This document shows positions 45,012 to 53,014 of a stretch of 64,000 bases of DNA, one piece after another. The DNA lies in NCBI RefSeq assembly GCF_003574735.1, contig NZ_QORW01000003.1, forward strand, positions 1 to 64,000, in the 5' to 3' direction. This DNA is from Dongia deserti. Lineage in GTDB: Bacteria; Pseudomonadota; Alphaproteobacteria; Dongiales; Dongiaceae. The stretch's first letter is position 1. Each line of letters opens with the position of its first letter. Both the position numbers and the translations under genes were made by a program. The notes beneath the pieces are model-generated. The model made no database searches and was not told the DNA's origin. It saw only the letters and a list, made by a program, of their open reading frames with translations.

Positions 45012-45688
45012 ATGACCCGACGCCTGATTCAGAAATCGGTGATCGGCCTCGTGATCATGCTCGTGCTGCTATTCGTGTCCGCCGGAACGCTGGCGTGGCC
45101 CGCCGGCTGGGTTTTTCTCCTCGAGTTCAGCATCGCAAGCGCCCTCATCACGGGCTGGCTGGGGCGCCACAATCCCGCCCTCCTCGAAGAGCGGCTGAAG
45201 CCTCTGATCCAGCGCGAGCAGAAGCCGTGGGACGGGGCGTTGATAGCGACGTTCCTGCTCCGCTGGTGCGGCTGGTTCGTGGTGATGAGCCTGGACGCCG
45301 CGCGCTTCGGCTGGTCCGAGGTGCCGCTCTGGCTCCGAGCGATCGGCGCCGTCGCGATCGCAGTCTCCTTGTACATCATGTTCCTGATCATGCGCACGAA
45401 CAGCTTCGCCGTCCCGGTGGTGAAGATCCAGGCCGAGCGCGGGCACCGCGTGATCAGTGCGGGACCATATGCGATCGTGCGGCATCCGATGTACGGCGGC
45501 ACGCTGCTGCTGATCGCCGGCATTCCGCTGCTGCTCGGACATGGTGGGGCCTGGCGCTCGCGCCGGTCATCATCCTGCTGTTCGCCATCCGCGCGGTGAT
45601 GGAGGAGCGCACATTGATGGCGGAACTGCCGGGCTACGCCGACTACGCCACACGCGTGCGCCATAGGCTGGTTCCCGGCGTGTGGTAG
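45012..45688 (+). pseudogene. Isoprenylcysteine carboxyl methyltransferase-like membrane protein, frameshifted
   Basis: The frame from 45012 encodes several membrane segments and the family motif GPYAIVRHPMYGGTLLL. At about 45540 it turns into a Ser/Arg-rich tail and stops at 45599. The expected ending continues in another frame from 45542 (WWGLALAPVIILLFAIRAV, then EERTLMAELPGYADYATRVR), stopping at 45688. One missing base near GGACATGG explains it. The intact protein would be about 225 residues and is of the ICMT/PEMT-like family. It may be a real mutation or a sequencing error. Confidence 0.8.
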
Positions 45689-45754
45689 CGCCATCAATCC
45701 GACACCATTCGGCCGCAATCAGGATGGAAGCTCAGGGCGTCGAAGGAGACGACC

Positions 45755-46318
45755 GTGAGCCGGCGAATCCTGATCGTTTTCATCCTGCTGTTGTCCATTG
45801 TGCCGACCCCGCAGGCCGGTGCCGATCCCGAGCCGAAGCCGCGAAGCCGAATCGTCGCAGCGATCCTGGAACGTTTCGCTCCGGGCTATGATCGATTCTG
45901 CTTCATCGGAAGCGAGGTGAGCCGAGAGTTCAAGCCTAGGCCATTCGAGCTGCCGCCGACCTTTCATGAGCGCTTTACCGATGGCAGGTTCGATGAGGCG
46001 CAGGTCAATGATACCGGATGCCCGACACCTGAGCGCACAAGAGACGACTGTCATTGGGGTTGCGTCGTCGTCTTAGTCTTCGACTCTACCGCTTTTGGCT
46101 ACCCCACACATTGGGAACCGTGGCCCGGTTGCAATGAGGAGACGATTTCATTCAGCAGCAGCTATCGAGAAGGTCCGAACGCCAGGCTGATCCTATGGGC
46201 AAATATCTATCGCGACGGTCTGTTCCACGCGAGCGACTACGGATCTCACAATTATCTGACAATCGTCGAGATCGCACCGTGCACATACAACGTCCACGAC
46301 AAGCGTGGGATCGAATGA
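45755..46318 (+). CDS. Secreted protein of unknown function
   Basis: A 187-residue protein starting at a GTG after a GAAGGAG site. Residues 1-24 look like a signal peptide (RRILIVFILLLSIVPTPQAGA). The mature part has five or six cysteines (in YDRFCFIG, DTGCPTPE, DDCHWGCVVV, PGCNEE and APCTYN), suggesting disulfide bonds outside the cytoplasm. No family is recognised. Its base composition looks less GC-rich than its neighbours, which may mean transfer. Confidence 0.7.
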   Translation: MSRRILIVFILLLSIVPTPQAGADPEPKPRSRIVAAILERFAPGYDRFCFIGSEVSREFKPRPFELPPTFHERFTDGRFDEAQVNDTGCPTPERTRDDCHWGCVVVLVFDSTAFGYPTHWEPWPGCNEETISFSSSYREGPNARLILWANIYRDGLFHASDYGSHNYLTIVEIAPCTYNVHDKRGIE

Positions 46319-46322
46319 GCCT

Positions 46323-47087
46323 CTACACCAACCCGATCACCGACACGTGGCGGCCGTAGTCCGGCTCCTTGCGCAGGACGGAGCGGCGGTAGCTGAAGAA
46401 GGTACCCGCTTCGGCGCAGGTGTCGCGGTGTGCGACCTCGATCTCCGCAAGATTCATCGCTTCGAGCGCGGCAGCGACGTAGGATTCGAGGTCGAACATG
46501 TAATGACCGTCGCGCTGAGCAGGCCGGAAGTACCGCGCGTTGGCCGGGTCCTGCGCGAGGAACGGTGCCGGGAACTCCGGACCGACTTCGTAGCTCGCCG
46601 GACCGATGCACGGGCCGACCCCGGCGCGGATGCGCTCCGGCCGCGCGCCTAGCGCGCACATCTGCTTCACCGTCGCCTGCAGCACGCCGCTGACCGCGCC
46701 GCGCCAACCCGCATGGGCGGCTCCCACGACGCGTGCCTCCGGATCGGCGAACAGGATCGGCACGCAATCGGCCGATGACGCGGCGATGGCGATATTGCTG
46801 CGCCTGGTGACCAGCGCGTCGACCTTTGGCCGCGGCCCGTCGCGCCATTCCTCTTCGACCACCAACACGTCCGGCGAATGCACCTGATAGGCGGTCAGCA
46901 GCGTGTTCGCGGGAATATCGGCCAGCTTAAGCACGCGCCGGCGATTCTCACGCACGCGCTCTGGCTCATCGTCGGAGCCGAGACCGCAATTGAGCGAATC
47001 GTAGATGCCTTCGCTGACACCACCGGCGCGCGTCATGAAGCCGTGGCGGATGCCGGGCAGAGTTTCGAAAACGCTGAGTTTGATCAT
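46323..47087 (-). CDS. pgeF: Peptidoglycan editing factor PgeF (laccase-domain, YfiH family)
   Basis: A 254-residue protein. Metal-site motifs are SADCVPILFAD and VVGAAHAGWRGAVSG, and IGPCIGPASYEVG is a further family mark. Known members remove L-Ser-containing muropeptide errors or oxidise purine nucleosides; it was long called polyphenol oxidase. It overlaps midA by four bases and ends the lgt-midA-pgeF run. Confidence 0.92.
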   Translation of the reverse strand: MIKLSVFETLPGIRHGFMTRAGGVSEGIYDSLNCGLGSDDEPERVRENRRRVLKLADIPANTLLTAYQVHSPDVLVVEEEWRDGPRPKVDALVTRRSNIAIAASSADCVPILFADPEARVVGAAHAGWRGAVSGVLQATVKQMCALGARPERIRAGVGPCIGPASYEVGPEFPAPFLAQDPANARYFRPAQRDGHYMFDLESYVAAALEAMNLAEIEVAHRDTCAEAGTFFSYRRSVLRKEPDYGRHVSVIGLV

Positions 47088-48157
47088 GGGAAGCCGGCAA
47101 GCTCCTGCAGGTCCGGATGCGAGATGGCGAGCGCCTTGAATAAACTGCCCATTTGCCGGGGATCGATCAAGCGGGTCATGGCTTGCGCGATGGCGCTGCG
47201 GTCGGCCTCGCTTGCTTTCGCGGACAGCAGCGCTGCGCGCGTGCGGATGCCGAGTGTTTCCAGGAAGGTCGCCTGTGCCAACGCGCCGTGGGTACGCGCG
47301 CCGGCCTCGCGCGCGGCGTTCGCCACCGCCGCAAAATCGACGTGGCCGGTGAGATCGGCGGCACCGATCTCGGCCAGCGGATCGCAGAAGCGGTGCGCCT
47401 TCACGGCTTGCAGCGACTCGCCGACGGCGCTGTCGGCGGGTCCATAATCGATGAACAAGGCCGCGATGCCCTCCTCAGCCATTCGCGCACCGACCGTGCT
47501 GGCAATGGACAGGGCGGCTGGACAGACTTCCGCGATCTCGTCCGGCTTCGCACGCTTGTGCGCCGCCTGCAACAGGGCGAGTTGCGGGCCGGGCGGCAGC
47601 AACGTCCAGGCGAGCGTGTCGTTCACGAGATCGACGCCGCGCTCGCGCCAACCCCGCTCCGTCATCTGGAACTGGTGGATCGGCAGAGCATCCAGGAACT
47701 CGTTGCCGACGATCAGGGCCGGTCCGTCGGGCAAGGTCGTCAGATCGTCGTGCCACAGCGGATGAAAGGCACCGAGCCTCTGCTCCTGCAACGCGCGCAA
47801 GGGCCGGCTGATCTCCACCAGATGCAGCCGCATGGCGGAGAGGAATGGCCGCCGCACCTTGGCGGCGCGCAGGGCATCCGCCATCAGCGTGCCGCGACCC
47901 GGACCCAGTTCCACCAGCAGGAACGGATCAGGCGCGCCTGCGCGCTCCCACGAGTCGACGCACCAGAGGCCGAGCAGCTCCCCGAACATCTGGCTGATTT
48001 CCGGCGCGGTGATGAAGTCGCCCGCACCGCCAAGCGGATCGCGCGTCGCGTAGTAGCCGGTCCCCTGCTCCGCCAACGCGATGCGCATGAACTCCGCGAC
48101 CGTGACCGGCCCACTCGCCGCGATGCGCCGCTTCAGAAGATCGAGGGCGGAGGTCAT
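47084..48157 (-). CDS. MidA/NDUFAF7-family SAM-dependent methyltransferase
   Basis: A 357-residue protein. The family motif GYYATRDPLGGAGDFITAPEIS-type region is complete (split here as GYYATRDPLGGAGDF and ITAPEISQMFGELLG). The SAM site is LVELGPGRGTLMADAL. Mitochondrial NDUFAF7 methylates an Arg of complex I; the bacterial substrate is not settled. The start is the ATG at 48157; an upstream reading crosses an R3 palindrome. Coupled to pgeF by an ATGA overlap. Confidence 0.9.
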   Translation of the reverse strand: MTSALDLLKRRIAASGPVTVAEFMRIALAEQGTGYYATRDPLGGAGDFITAPEISQMFGELLGLWCVDSWERAGAPDPFLLVELGPGRGTLMADALRAAKVRRPFLSAMRLHLVEISRPLRALQEQRLGAFHPLWHDDLTTLPDGPALIVGNEFLDALPIHQFQMTERGWRERGVDLVNDTLAWTLLPPGPQLALLQAAHKRAKPDEIAEVCPAALSIASTVGARMAEEGIAALFIDYGPADSAVGESLQAVKAHRFCDPLAEIGAADLTGHVDFAAVANAAREAGARTHGALAQATFLETLGIRTRAALLSAKASEADRSAIAQAMTRLIDPRQMGSLFKALAISHPDLQELAGFP

Positions 48158-48185
48158 TGCCCCTGCACTTTCCGCTACTCCATCC

Positions 48186-48267
48186 GTCATCCCGGCCTTG
48201 AGCCGGGGTCCATTCCGCAGTCGCACGCGCGGCTGGACCATGGGTCCCGGCTCAAGGCCGGGATGAC
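48186..48267. repeat. Intergenic palindrome GTCATCCCGGC..., family R3
   Basis: Left arm GTCATCCCGGCCTTGAGCCG and right arm CGGCTCAAGGCCGGGATGAC are perfect inverted copies enclosing about 42 bases, within which TCCA/TGGA also pair. It lies in the lgt-midA gap. This sequence type is common between genes in alphaproteobacteria. A diverged relative is at 6037-6141. Confidence 0.85.
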
Positions 48268-48305
48268 AGTGAGAGAAGAACGTGCACTGCTGGCGAATAT
48301 CGCGC

Positions 48306-49097
48306 TCACTTGCCTCCTTCCGCCATGCGCGGTTTGCGCATCACGAGATAGAGGCCGAACAGGAACATGGGGACGCTCAGGATCTGGCCCCAGGTCACGA
48401 AGCTGTAGGCGCCGAGGCTCACTTCCGGCTCGCGGAAGACCTCGCCGATCGAGCGCGCGATGGCGTAGCCGATCAGGAACAGGCCGGTCATCATGCCGAG
48501 CCGCTCGCGGATCCGTTGCTGGCGGGCGGCCCAGAACAGGAAGAGGAAGAGCACGATGCCTTCGAGCGCAGCCTGATACAGCTGGCTCGGGTGGCGCGGC
48601 ACATTGTCGATGTGCGGGAAGATGAAGGCCCAGGGCACATCGGTTGGCCGGCCGACCAGCTCGCCATTAACAAAGTTCGCAACGCGGCCGAGAAAGAGAC
48701 CGATTGGGGCCGAGACAGCGATCACGTCGGAGAAGGCAAACGGACTGAGCTTCTGGCTACGAGCATAGAGCACGATCGCAACGATTACGCCGATGAGGCC
48801 GCCATGGAACGCCATGCCGCCCTTCCAGATCTTGAAGATCTCCAGCGGATTGGCGAGATAGACGCTGGGCTCCCACAGCAGCACCTGCCCCAGCCGTCCC
48901 CCGGCGATGATGCCGATAGTGACCCAGAACAGGAGGTCGTCGAACTGCGTGCGCGACACGCGCTGCGGCGGCAGCTGCGCCTGCCAAATGCAATAGCGCC
49001 AGGCCAGGAGAATGCCGACGATATAGGCGAGGGCATACCAGCGAATGGCAATAGGTCCGATCTGCAACGCAACCGGATCGAACTCGGGAAACATCAT
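48306..49097 (-). CDS. lgt: Prolipoprotein diacylglyceryl transferase
   Basis: A 263-residue inner-membrane enzyme with about seven hydrophobic segments. It transfers diacylglycerol from phosphatidylglycerol to the lipobox Cys of lipoproteins. Signatures are GGRLGQVLLWEP, GGMAFHGGLIGV, LGRVANFVNGELVG and RHPSQLYQAALEG. First gene of the lgt-midA-pgeF run. Divergent from the BMFP gene, with about 80 bases between starts. Confidence 0.96.
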   Translation of the reverse strand: MMFPEFDPVALQIGPIAIRWYALAYIVGILLAWRYCIWQAQLPPQRVSRTQFDDLLFWVTIGIIAGGRLGQVLLWEPSVYLANPLEIFKIWKGGMAFHGGLIGVIVAIVLYARSQKLSPFAFSDVIAVSAPIGLFLGRVANFVNGELVGRPTDVPWAFIFPHIDNVPRHPSQLYQAALEGIVLFLFLFWAARQQRIRERLGMMTGLFLIGYAIARSIGEVFREPEVSLGAYSFVTWGQILSVPMFLFGLYLVMRKPRMAEGGK

Positions 49098-49178
49098 GTG
49101 CGGAACCGATGGAATGGATGGAAACGGCCGGCGATCGGTTTATAAGTGGAGCCATCGACAGCGGCAAGCGAAGCGACC

Positions 49179-49493
49179 ATGCAGACCGACAACCGATTTC
49201 TCGATGACCTAGCCAAAGTGGCCAGCGGCGCCTTGGGTTCCGTCAGCGGCGTGAAGCATGAGGTCGAGGTCCGCGTCCAGCAGCAGCTGGAAAGGCTGCT
49301 CGCCCGCATGAATCTGGTGCCGCGCGAGGAGTTCGACACCATGAAGGCGGTCGCCCAGGCGGCACGCGAGGCGCAGATCCGGCTGGAAGCGCGCGTTGCC
49401 ACCTTGGAAGCCCGACTGGCAGCCGAGGATGCCATCGCGGCCGCGAACCGCACCGACGCGCCTCCACAAGAGTTCGAGTCTGAACAGCCTTAG
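49179..49493 (+). CDS. BMFP-domain protein, UbiK/YqiC-like accessory factor
   Basis: A 104-residue protein. The pattern RFLDDLAKVASGALGSVSGVK, then VEVRVQQQLERLLARMNLVPREEFD, and a C-terminal coiled coil (LEARVATLEARLAAE) match the BMFP family, given here in pieces. In E. coli UbiK assists the ubiquinone-biosynthesis complex. Start chosen at 49179 for the family-like N-terminus. Five GANTC sites begin in its 3' end and run into the next gene. Confidence 0.85.
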   Translation: MQTDNRFLDDLAKVASGALGSVSGVKHEVEVRVQQQLERLLARMNLVPREEFDTMKAVAQAAREAQIRLEARVATLEARLAAEDAIAAANRTDAPPQEFESEQP

Positions 49494-49683
49494 GCGCTCT
49501 TCTTAGACTGGGACTCGAAATTTCCTTAATTCCCCGCTTGCGCTGGAGTCCCAAATTTGCAACTCTATTTGTTGTGGGGATTCACTGTTCTGTCATCTAG
49601 TCCTGGGGGCGCGGCCCCACCTGCGGGCCTCCGGGGGGCGACGCATGGAGGGCGCTAGCAATGGCATTGCTCCGAGTTGAGTC
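49476..49683. promoter_or_regulatory. Cluster of five GANTC sites around the ybjN promoter region
   Basis: GANTC occurs at 49476 (GAGTC), 49512 (GACTC), 49546 (GAGTC), 49579 (GATTC) and 49679 (GAGTC). GANTC is methylated by CcrM in alphaproteobacteria, and GcrA reads it at promoters. A GGGACTC/GAGTCCC inverted pair (49510-49552) is made of two of the sites. The gap 49494-49660 is relatively AT-rich on its left side and otherwise holds only a GC-rich hairpin-prone stretch near 49605-49640. Confidence 0.5.
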
Positions 49684-50164
49684 GACCCAAACCCGTCACA
49701 ATCCCATCGACATGCTGGAAGAGCTGGTGGCCGTCAATGAATGGCGGCACGAGCGTTCGGCTGACGAAGAGATGGTGGTCGAGTTCCGTGGTCAGTGGTG
49801 CGAATACCGCATGTTCTTTGTTTGGCAGGAGGATTTGGGGGCCCTGTATTTCTCGTGCTTGTTCGACATGAAGATTCCGGCCGGCAAGCGCCTGCTGGTT
49901 TCTGAATTGCTAGCCATGATCAACGAACGGCTTTGGCTCGGCCATTTCGACCTCTCCTCCGAGGAGATGTCGCCGATGTACCGCCATACCGTCCTCTTAC
50001 GCGGCACCAGTGGGATCGTCGCCGAGCAGCTTGAGGATCTGCTTGAAACCGCGATCGGCGAATGCGAGCGTTTCTACCCTGCCTTCCAATTCGCGCTGTG
50101 GGGCGGTAAGAAGCCCCATGAGGCGATGGAAGCCGCCATGTTGGAGACGGTCGGAGAGGCCTAA
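49661..50164 (+). CDS. YbjN-domain protein
   Basis: A 167-residue protein of the YbjN (type III chaperone-like) family, seen as MLEELVAVNEWRHERSADEEM, WCEYRMFFVWQEDLGALYFSC (pieces) and MINERLWLGHFDL. In alphaproteobacteria this gene commonly stands before proC. Role unclear; in E. coli YbjN is linked to stress and motility. proC starts ten bases after its stop. Confidence 0.85.
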   Translation: MALLRVESTQTRHNPIDMLEELVAVNEWRHERSADEEMVVEFRGQWCEYRMFFVWQEDLGALYFSCLFDMKIPAGKRLLVSELLAMINERLWLGHFDLSSEEMSPMYRHTVLLRGTSGIVAEQLEDLLETAIGECERFYPAFQFALWGGKKPHEAMEAAMLETVGEA

Positions 50165-50173
50165 AACTCAACG

Positions 50174-51013
50174 ATGAGCGATCAGAAGATCGTCTTGCCC
50201 GGCCCGCTTCTGCTGGTGGGTTGCGGCAAGATGGGTGGTGCGTTGCTGCGCGGCTGGTTGGGGCGCGGCGTCGCCGGCAAGAACGTGTTCGTGGTGGATC
50301 CGGCGCCGCGGGACCTGGAGGATGTCCAGGCCCGCGGCGTCACCATCGCGGCCGCGATTGATCAGCTGCCGGCCGGACTGCAGCCCGGCATCGTGCTCCT
50401 GGCGATCAAGCCGCAATTCATGGACGAGGCCCTGCCCGCCTATCGGCGATTCGCCAAGGCGGGCACGGTCTTTCTCTCGATCGCTGCCGGCAAGACCGTC
50501 GCTTATCTCAAGAGCAAGCTCGGTGCTGATGCAGCGATCGTCCGCTCCATGCCCAACACGCCGGCCGCGGTCGGGCGCGGCATGAGTGTCATCCTCAAGG
50601 ACCCCAGCATCCCGGCCGCCACGCTCGAATTGTGCGGACAGCTCTTGTCTGCCGTCGGCAAGGTCGGCTGGATCGACGAAGAGGACCAGATCAACGCCGT
50701 CACGGCGCTCTCGGGCGGCGGGCCGGCCTATGTCTACCTACTGATAGAATACCTGGCGGAAGCGGGCCGCGCAGCGGGCTTGCCCGCCGACCTTGCCATG
50801 CAATTGGCGCGAGAGACGGTGGTCGGCTCCGGCGAGCTGGCGTACCAATCGAGCGAATCCGCCACCAAGTTGCGCGAGGCGGTGATGAGCCCCAAGGGCA
50901 CGACCATCGAGGCGCTGGCCGTCCTGATGGCGCCGGATGGATTGCAGCCCTTGCTCACCAAGGCCATCGCCGCCGCCACGACGCGCGGGCGCGAGATCGC
51001 CGAAGGAAAGTGA
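50174..51013 (+). CDS. proC: Pyrroline-5-carboxylate reductase
   Basis: A 279-residue enzyme that reduces pyrroline-5-carboxylate to proline with NAD(P)H. The nucleotide site is LLLVGCGKMGGALLRGWL. VRSMPNTPAAVGRGMSV and the C-terminal signature TALSGGGPAYVYLLIEYLAEAG with SPKGTTIEAL are conserved (given in parts). Its stop overlaps the next start as TGATG. Confidence 0.96.
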   Translation: MSDQKIVLPGPLLLVGCGKMGGALLRGWLGRGVAGKNVFVVDPAPRDLEDVQARGVTIAAAIDQLPAGLQPGIVLLAIKPQFMDEALPAYRRFAKAGTVFLSIAAGKTVAYLKSKLGADAAIVRSMPNTPAAVGRGMSVILKDPSIPAATLELCGQLLSAVGKVGWIDEEDQINAVTALSGGGPAYVYLLIEYLAEAGRAAGLPADLAMQLARETVVGSGELAYQSSESATKLREAVMSPKGTTIEALAVLMAPDGLQPLLTKAIAAATTRGREIAEGK

Positions 51014-51498
51014 TGGACGCTGCGCCGGGGGCCAGGGGTAGCATCGCCCGCGTGCGCGACGCGCTCGCGCGCCACGGCCTCGAAACCGAGATCAAGGAAT
51101 TCGATGCGTCGACCCGCACCTCCGCGGATGCGGCAGCTGCCATCGGCTGCACGGTTGCGCAGATCGCCAAGTCGGTGATCTTTCGGGCCAAGGGCGCCAA
51201 CCAGCCGGTGCTGGTGATCGCGAGCGGCGTCAACCGGGTGGACGAGAAGAAGCTGGAAGCAGTGCTGGGCGACAAGATCGGCCGGGCCGATGCGGAGTTC
51301 GTGCGCGCCTCGACCGGGTTTGCCATCGGCGGCGTTGCGCCGGTCGGCCATACCGGACCGGTGCGCGTTTTCATCGACGCAGACCTCAACCAATATGACG
51401 AGATCTGGGCTGCAGCAGGGTCTCCGAATGCCGTCTTTCGCCTCACGCCGGCGGATTTGCGGCGCATCACCGGGGGCCACGTGCTGAAGGTGAGTTAG
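51013..51498 (+). CDS. YbaK/ProX-type aminoacyl-tRNA deacylase
   Basis: A 161-residue YbaK-domain protein. Features are the KSVIFRAKGANQPVLVIASG strand region with its conserved Lys, a middle GRADAEFV segment and the loop GFAIGGVAPVGH. Members clear mischarged Cys- or Ala-tRNA(Pro). Being coupled to proC by a one-base overlap fits a tie with proline charging (inference). The start at 51013 is taken from the overlap. Confidence 0.9.
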   Translation: MDAAPGARGSIARVRDALARHGLETEIKEFDASTRTSADAAAAIGCTVAQIAKSVIFRAKGANQPVLVIASGVNRVDEKKLEAVLGDKIGRADAEFVRASTGFAIGGVAPVGHTGPVRVFIDADLNQYDEIWAAAGSPNAVFRLTPADLRRITGGHVLKVS

Positions 51499-51572
51499 GA
51501 GTCCAGCCCTCTCAAAGCCTTGCTCTCGTCCTCTTCCCGCGCCAAAGTGCTTATTAAGGTTCGGCGCAAGGA

Positions 51573-52244
51573 ATGGAGCAGGTCATGGCCAAATCCGCGC
51601 GCAAGGCAGCGAAGAAAGCTAGACCGAAGGCCCGGCCGCGTCCCCGGCCGAGACCATCGCCCAAGGGTCCCGCGGGCGACCCCAAGGCGGCCATGCGCGA
51701 GGCGCTGCTGCGCATGGTGGCAGCCGGTGGCTGGCGCAAACTCTCTTACGCCGAGATCGCGAAGGATGCGGGGCTAAGCCTCGCCGCCGCCTATGAAGCG
51801 TATCCGTCGAAGGCGGCGATCCTGACCGGGATCAGCCGAGACATCGACGCCCGGCTGTTCGCCAGCCTGGAGGAGGATCCGCTGGACGGCTCGGTCAAGG
51901 ACAAGCTCTTTGACCTGATCATGCGGCGGTTCGACATCCTCAGCGAGCACAAGGAAGCGTATGCGGCCCTGGTCTGGGAACTGCCGCATACGCCGTTCGA
52001 GGCCGGCTGCCTGATGTTCCAGCTTCGCCGGTCCCTGGCAAACATGCTGGAGGCAGCGGGCGTCTCCGCCTCCGGGCTGCGGGGCGCCTTCCGCATCGAG
52101 GGGCTCGGCGCCATCTATGCTTGCGCGCTTCGCGTCTGGCTCAAGGATGAGACTGCCGACCTATCTAAGACCATGGCAGAACTGGATAAACGTCTTGCGC
52201 AGATCGATCGGTGGATCGGTTTGACGCGCCGCGTCAGAGATTAA
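51573..52244 (+). CDS. TetR-family transcriptional regulator with a basic N-terminal tail
   Basis: A 223-residue regulator from the ATG at 51573 (a second ATG is at 51585). Residues about 5-35 are a Lys/Arg/Pro/Ala-rich tail. The HTH follows: MREALLRMVAAGGWRKLSYAEIAKDAGLSLAAAYEAYPSKAAILTG in the usual TetR layout (one contiguous region, residues about 41-86, key residues Leu-Ser-Tyr and Tyr-Pro-Ser-Lys). The ligand domain is not recognised. It is just upstream of the phasin gene, but whether it controls phasin is unknown. Confidence 0.83.
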   Translation: MEQVMAKSARKAAKKARPKARPRPRPRPSPKGPAGDPKAAMREALLRMVAAGGWRKLSYAEIAKDAGLSLAAAYEAYPSKAAILTGISRDIDARLFASLEEDPLDGSVKDKLFDLIMRRFDILSEHKEAYAALVWELPHTPFEAGCLMFQLRRSLANMLEAAGVSASGLRGAFRIEGLGAIYACALRVWLKDETADLSKTMAELDKRLAQIDRWIGLTRRVRD

Positions 52245-52299
52245 TTGTATGATTAATATAGCTTAATCGCAGATTTTTTGCATCGCAGCAAAAATTCCC

Positions 52300-52328
52300 T
52301 TGACGTTCCTGTTGCACTGCACAATATT
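52300..52328 (+). promoter_or_regulatory. Phasin gene promoter with TGC/GCA operator-like motif
   Basis: A -35-like TTGACG (52300-52305) is 17 bases from a -10-like AATATT (52323-52328). The spacer contains TGCACTGCA. A second motif TTGC-N6-GCAA lies just upstream at 52278-52291. PhaR regulators of polyhydroxyalkanoate genes bind TGC/GCA-type sites, so PhaR control is likely. The region 52245-52330 is clearly AT-rich compared with its surroundings. Confidence 0.6.
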
Positions 52329-52400
52329 GGCCTTAAGAACAGTTCGGCGGCCCGGGACGGGGTCCGAACAAGTTTAACCATACCCCTGAGGAGATCAGAG

Positions 52401-52889
52401 ATGGCCAAGGCACAGACCGTCGAGACCGAGTTCGTGAAGGTTCCCGACTTTACCCAGTTTCAGGCCGAGTTCAGCAAGTGGGCTGGCGACTTCGGCAAGT
52501 ATTTCGTCAACGGCAAGGCGCCGGGCTTTGACTTCGACGCGGTCTTCGCGCTCCAGCGCAAGAACGTCGAGGCCCTGACCGCCGCCAACCAGCTCGCTTT
52601 CGATGGCGTCAAGGCGGTTGCGCAGCGCCAGGCCGAGATCGCCCGCAAGGCGTTCGAGGAGTTCGGCAAGGTCACCAAGGAGCTGACCACGGCCGGCACG
52701 CCGGAAGACAAGTTCGCGAAGCAGGCTGACCTCACCAAGGCGGCTTTCGAAGAGGCGCTCGCCAATCTGCGCGAGCTCGTCGACACCCTGCAGAAGTCGC
52801 AGGCTGAAGCGGTCGACGTGCTGACCAAGCGCGCGGTTGCCAACATCGAAGACGTCAAGGTGGCCGTCGCCAAGATCGCGAAGAAGTAA
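52401..52889 (+). CDS. phaP: Phasin family protein (PHA granule-associated)
   Basis: A 162-residue, nearly all-helical, lysine- and alanine-rich protein. It matches the TIGR01841-type phasins: VPDFTQFQAEFSKWAGDFGKY, the ALQRKNVEALTAANQLAFDG core, RQAEIARKAFEEF and a C-terminal EDVKVAVAKIAKK (parts of the protein). Phasins coat polyhydroxyalkanoate granules. The GAGGAG site before the ATG at 52401 and the intrinsic terminator downstream suggest a strong single-gene unit. Confidence 0.92.
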   Translation: MAKAQTVETEFVKVPDFTQFQAEFSKWAGDFGKYFVNGKAPGFDFDAVFALQRKNVEALTAANQLAFDGVKAVAQRQAEIARKAFEEFGKVTKELTTAGTPEDKFAKQADLTKAAFEEALANLRELVDTLQKSQAEAVDVLTKRAVANIEDVKVAVAKIAKK

Positions 52890-52959
52890 CGCTTACTCTC
52901 GAGTAGGCCCGAGAAGGTCTCCCCTTCCCCCCAAGTCGGCAGACCTTCTTAAAAACTGA

Positions 52960-52995
52960 CCGCCCGCTGTCCCCCACAGCGGGCGGTTTTGTTTT
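52960..52995 (+). terminator. Rho-independent terminator after phasin
   Basis: A perfect 11-bp stem CCGCCCGCTGT / ACAGCGGGCGG encloses CCCCC and is followed by TTTTGTTTT. It lies 71 bases after the phasin stop. This is the clearest intrinsic terminator in the window. Confidence 0.95.
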
Positions 52996-53014
52996 CCAAC
53001 CTGCCTTGTCAAGC

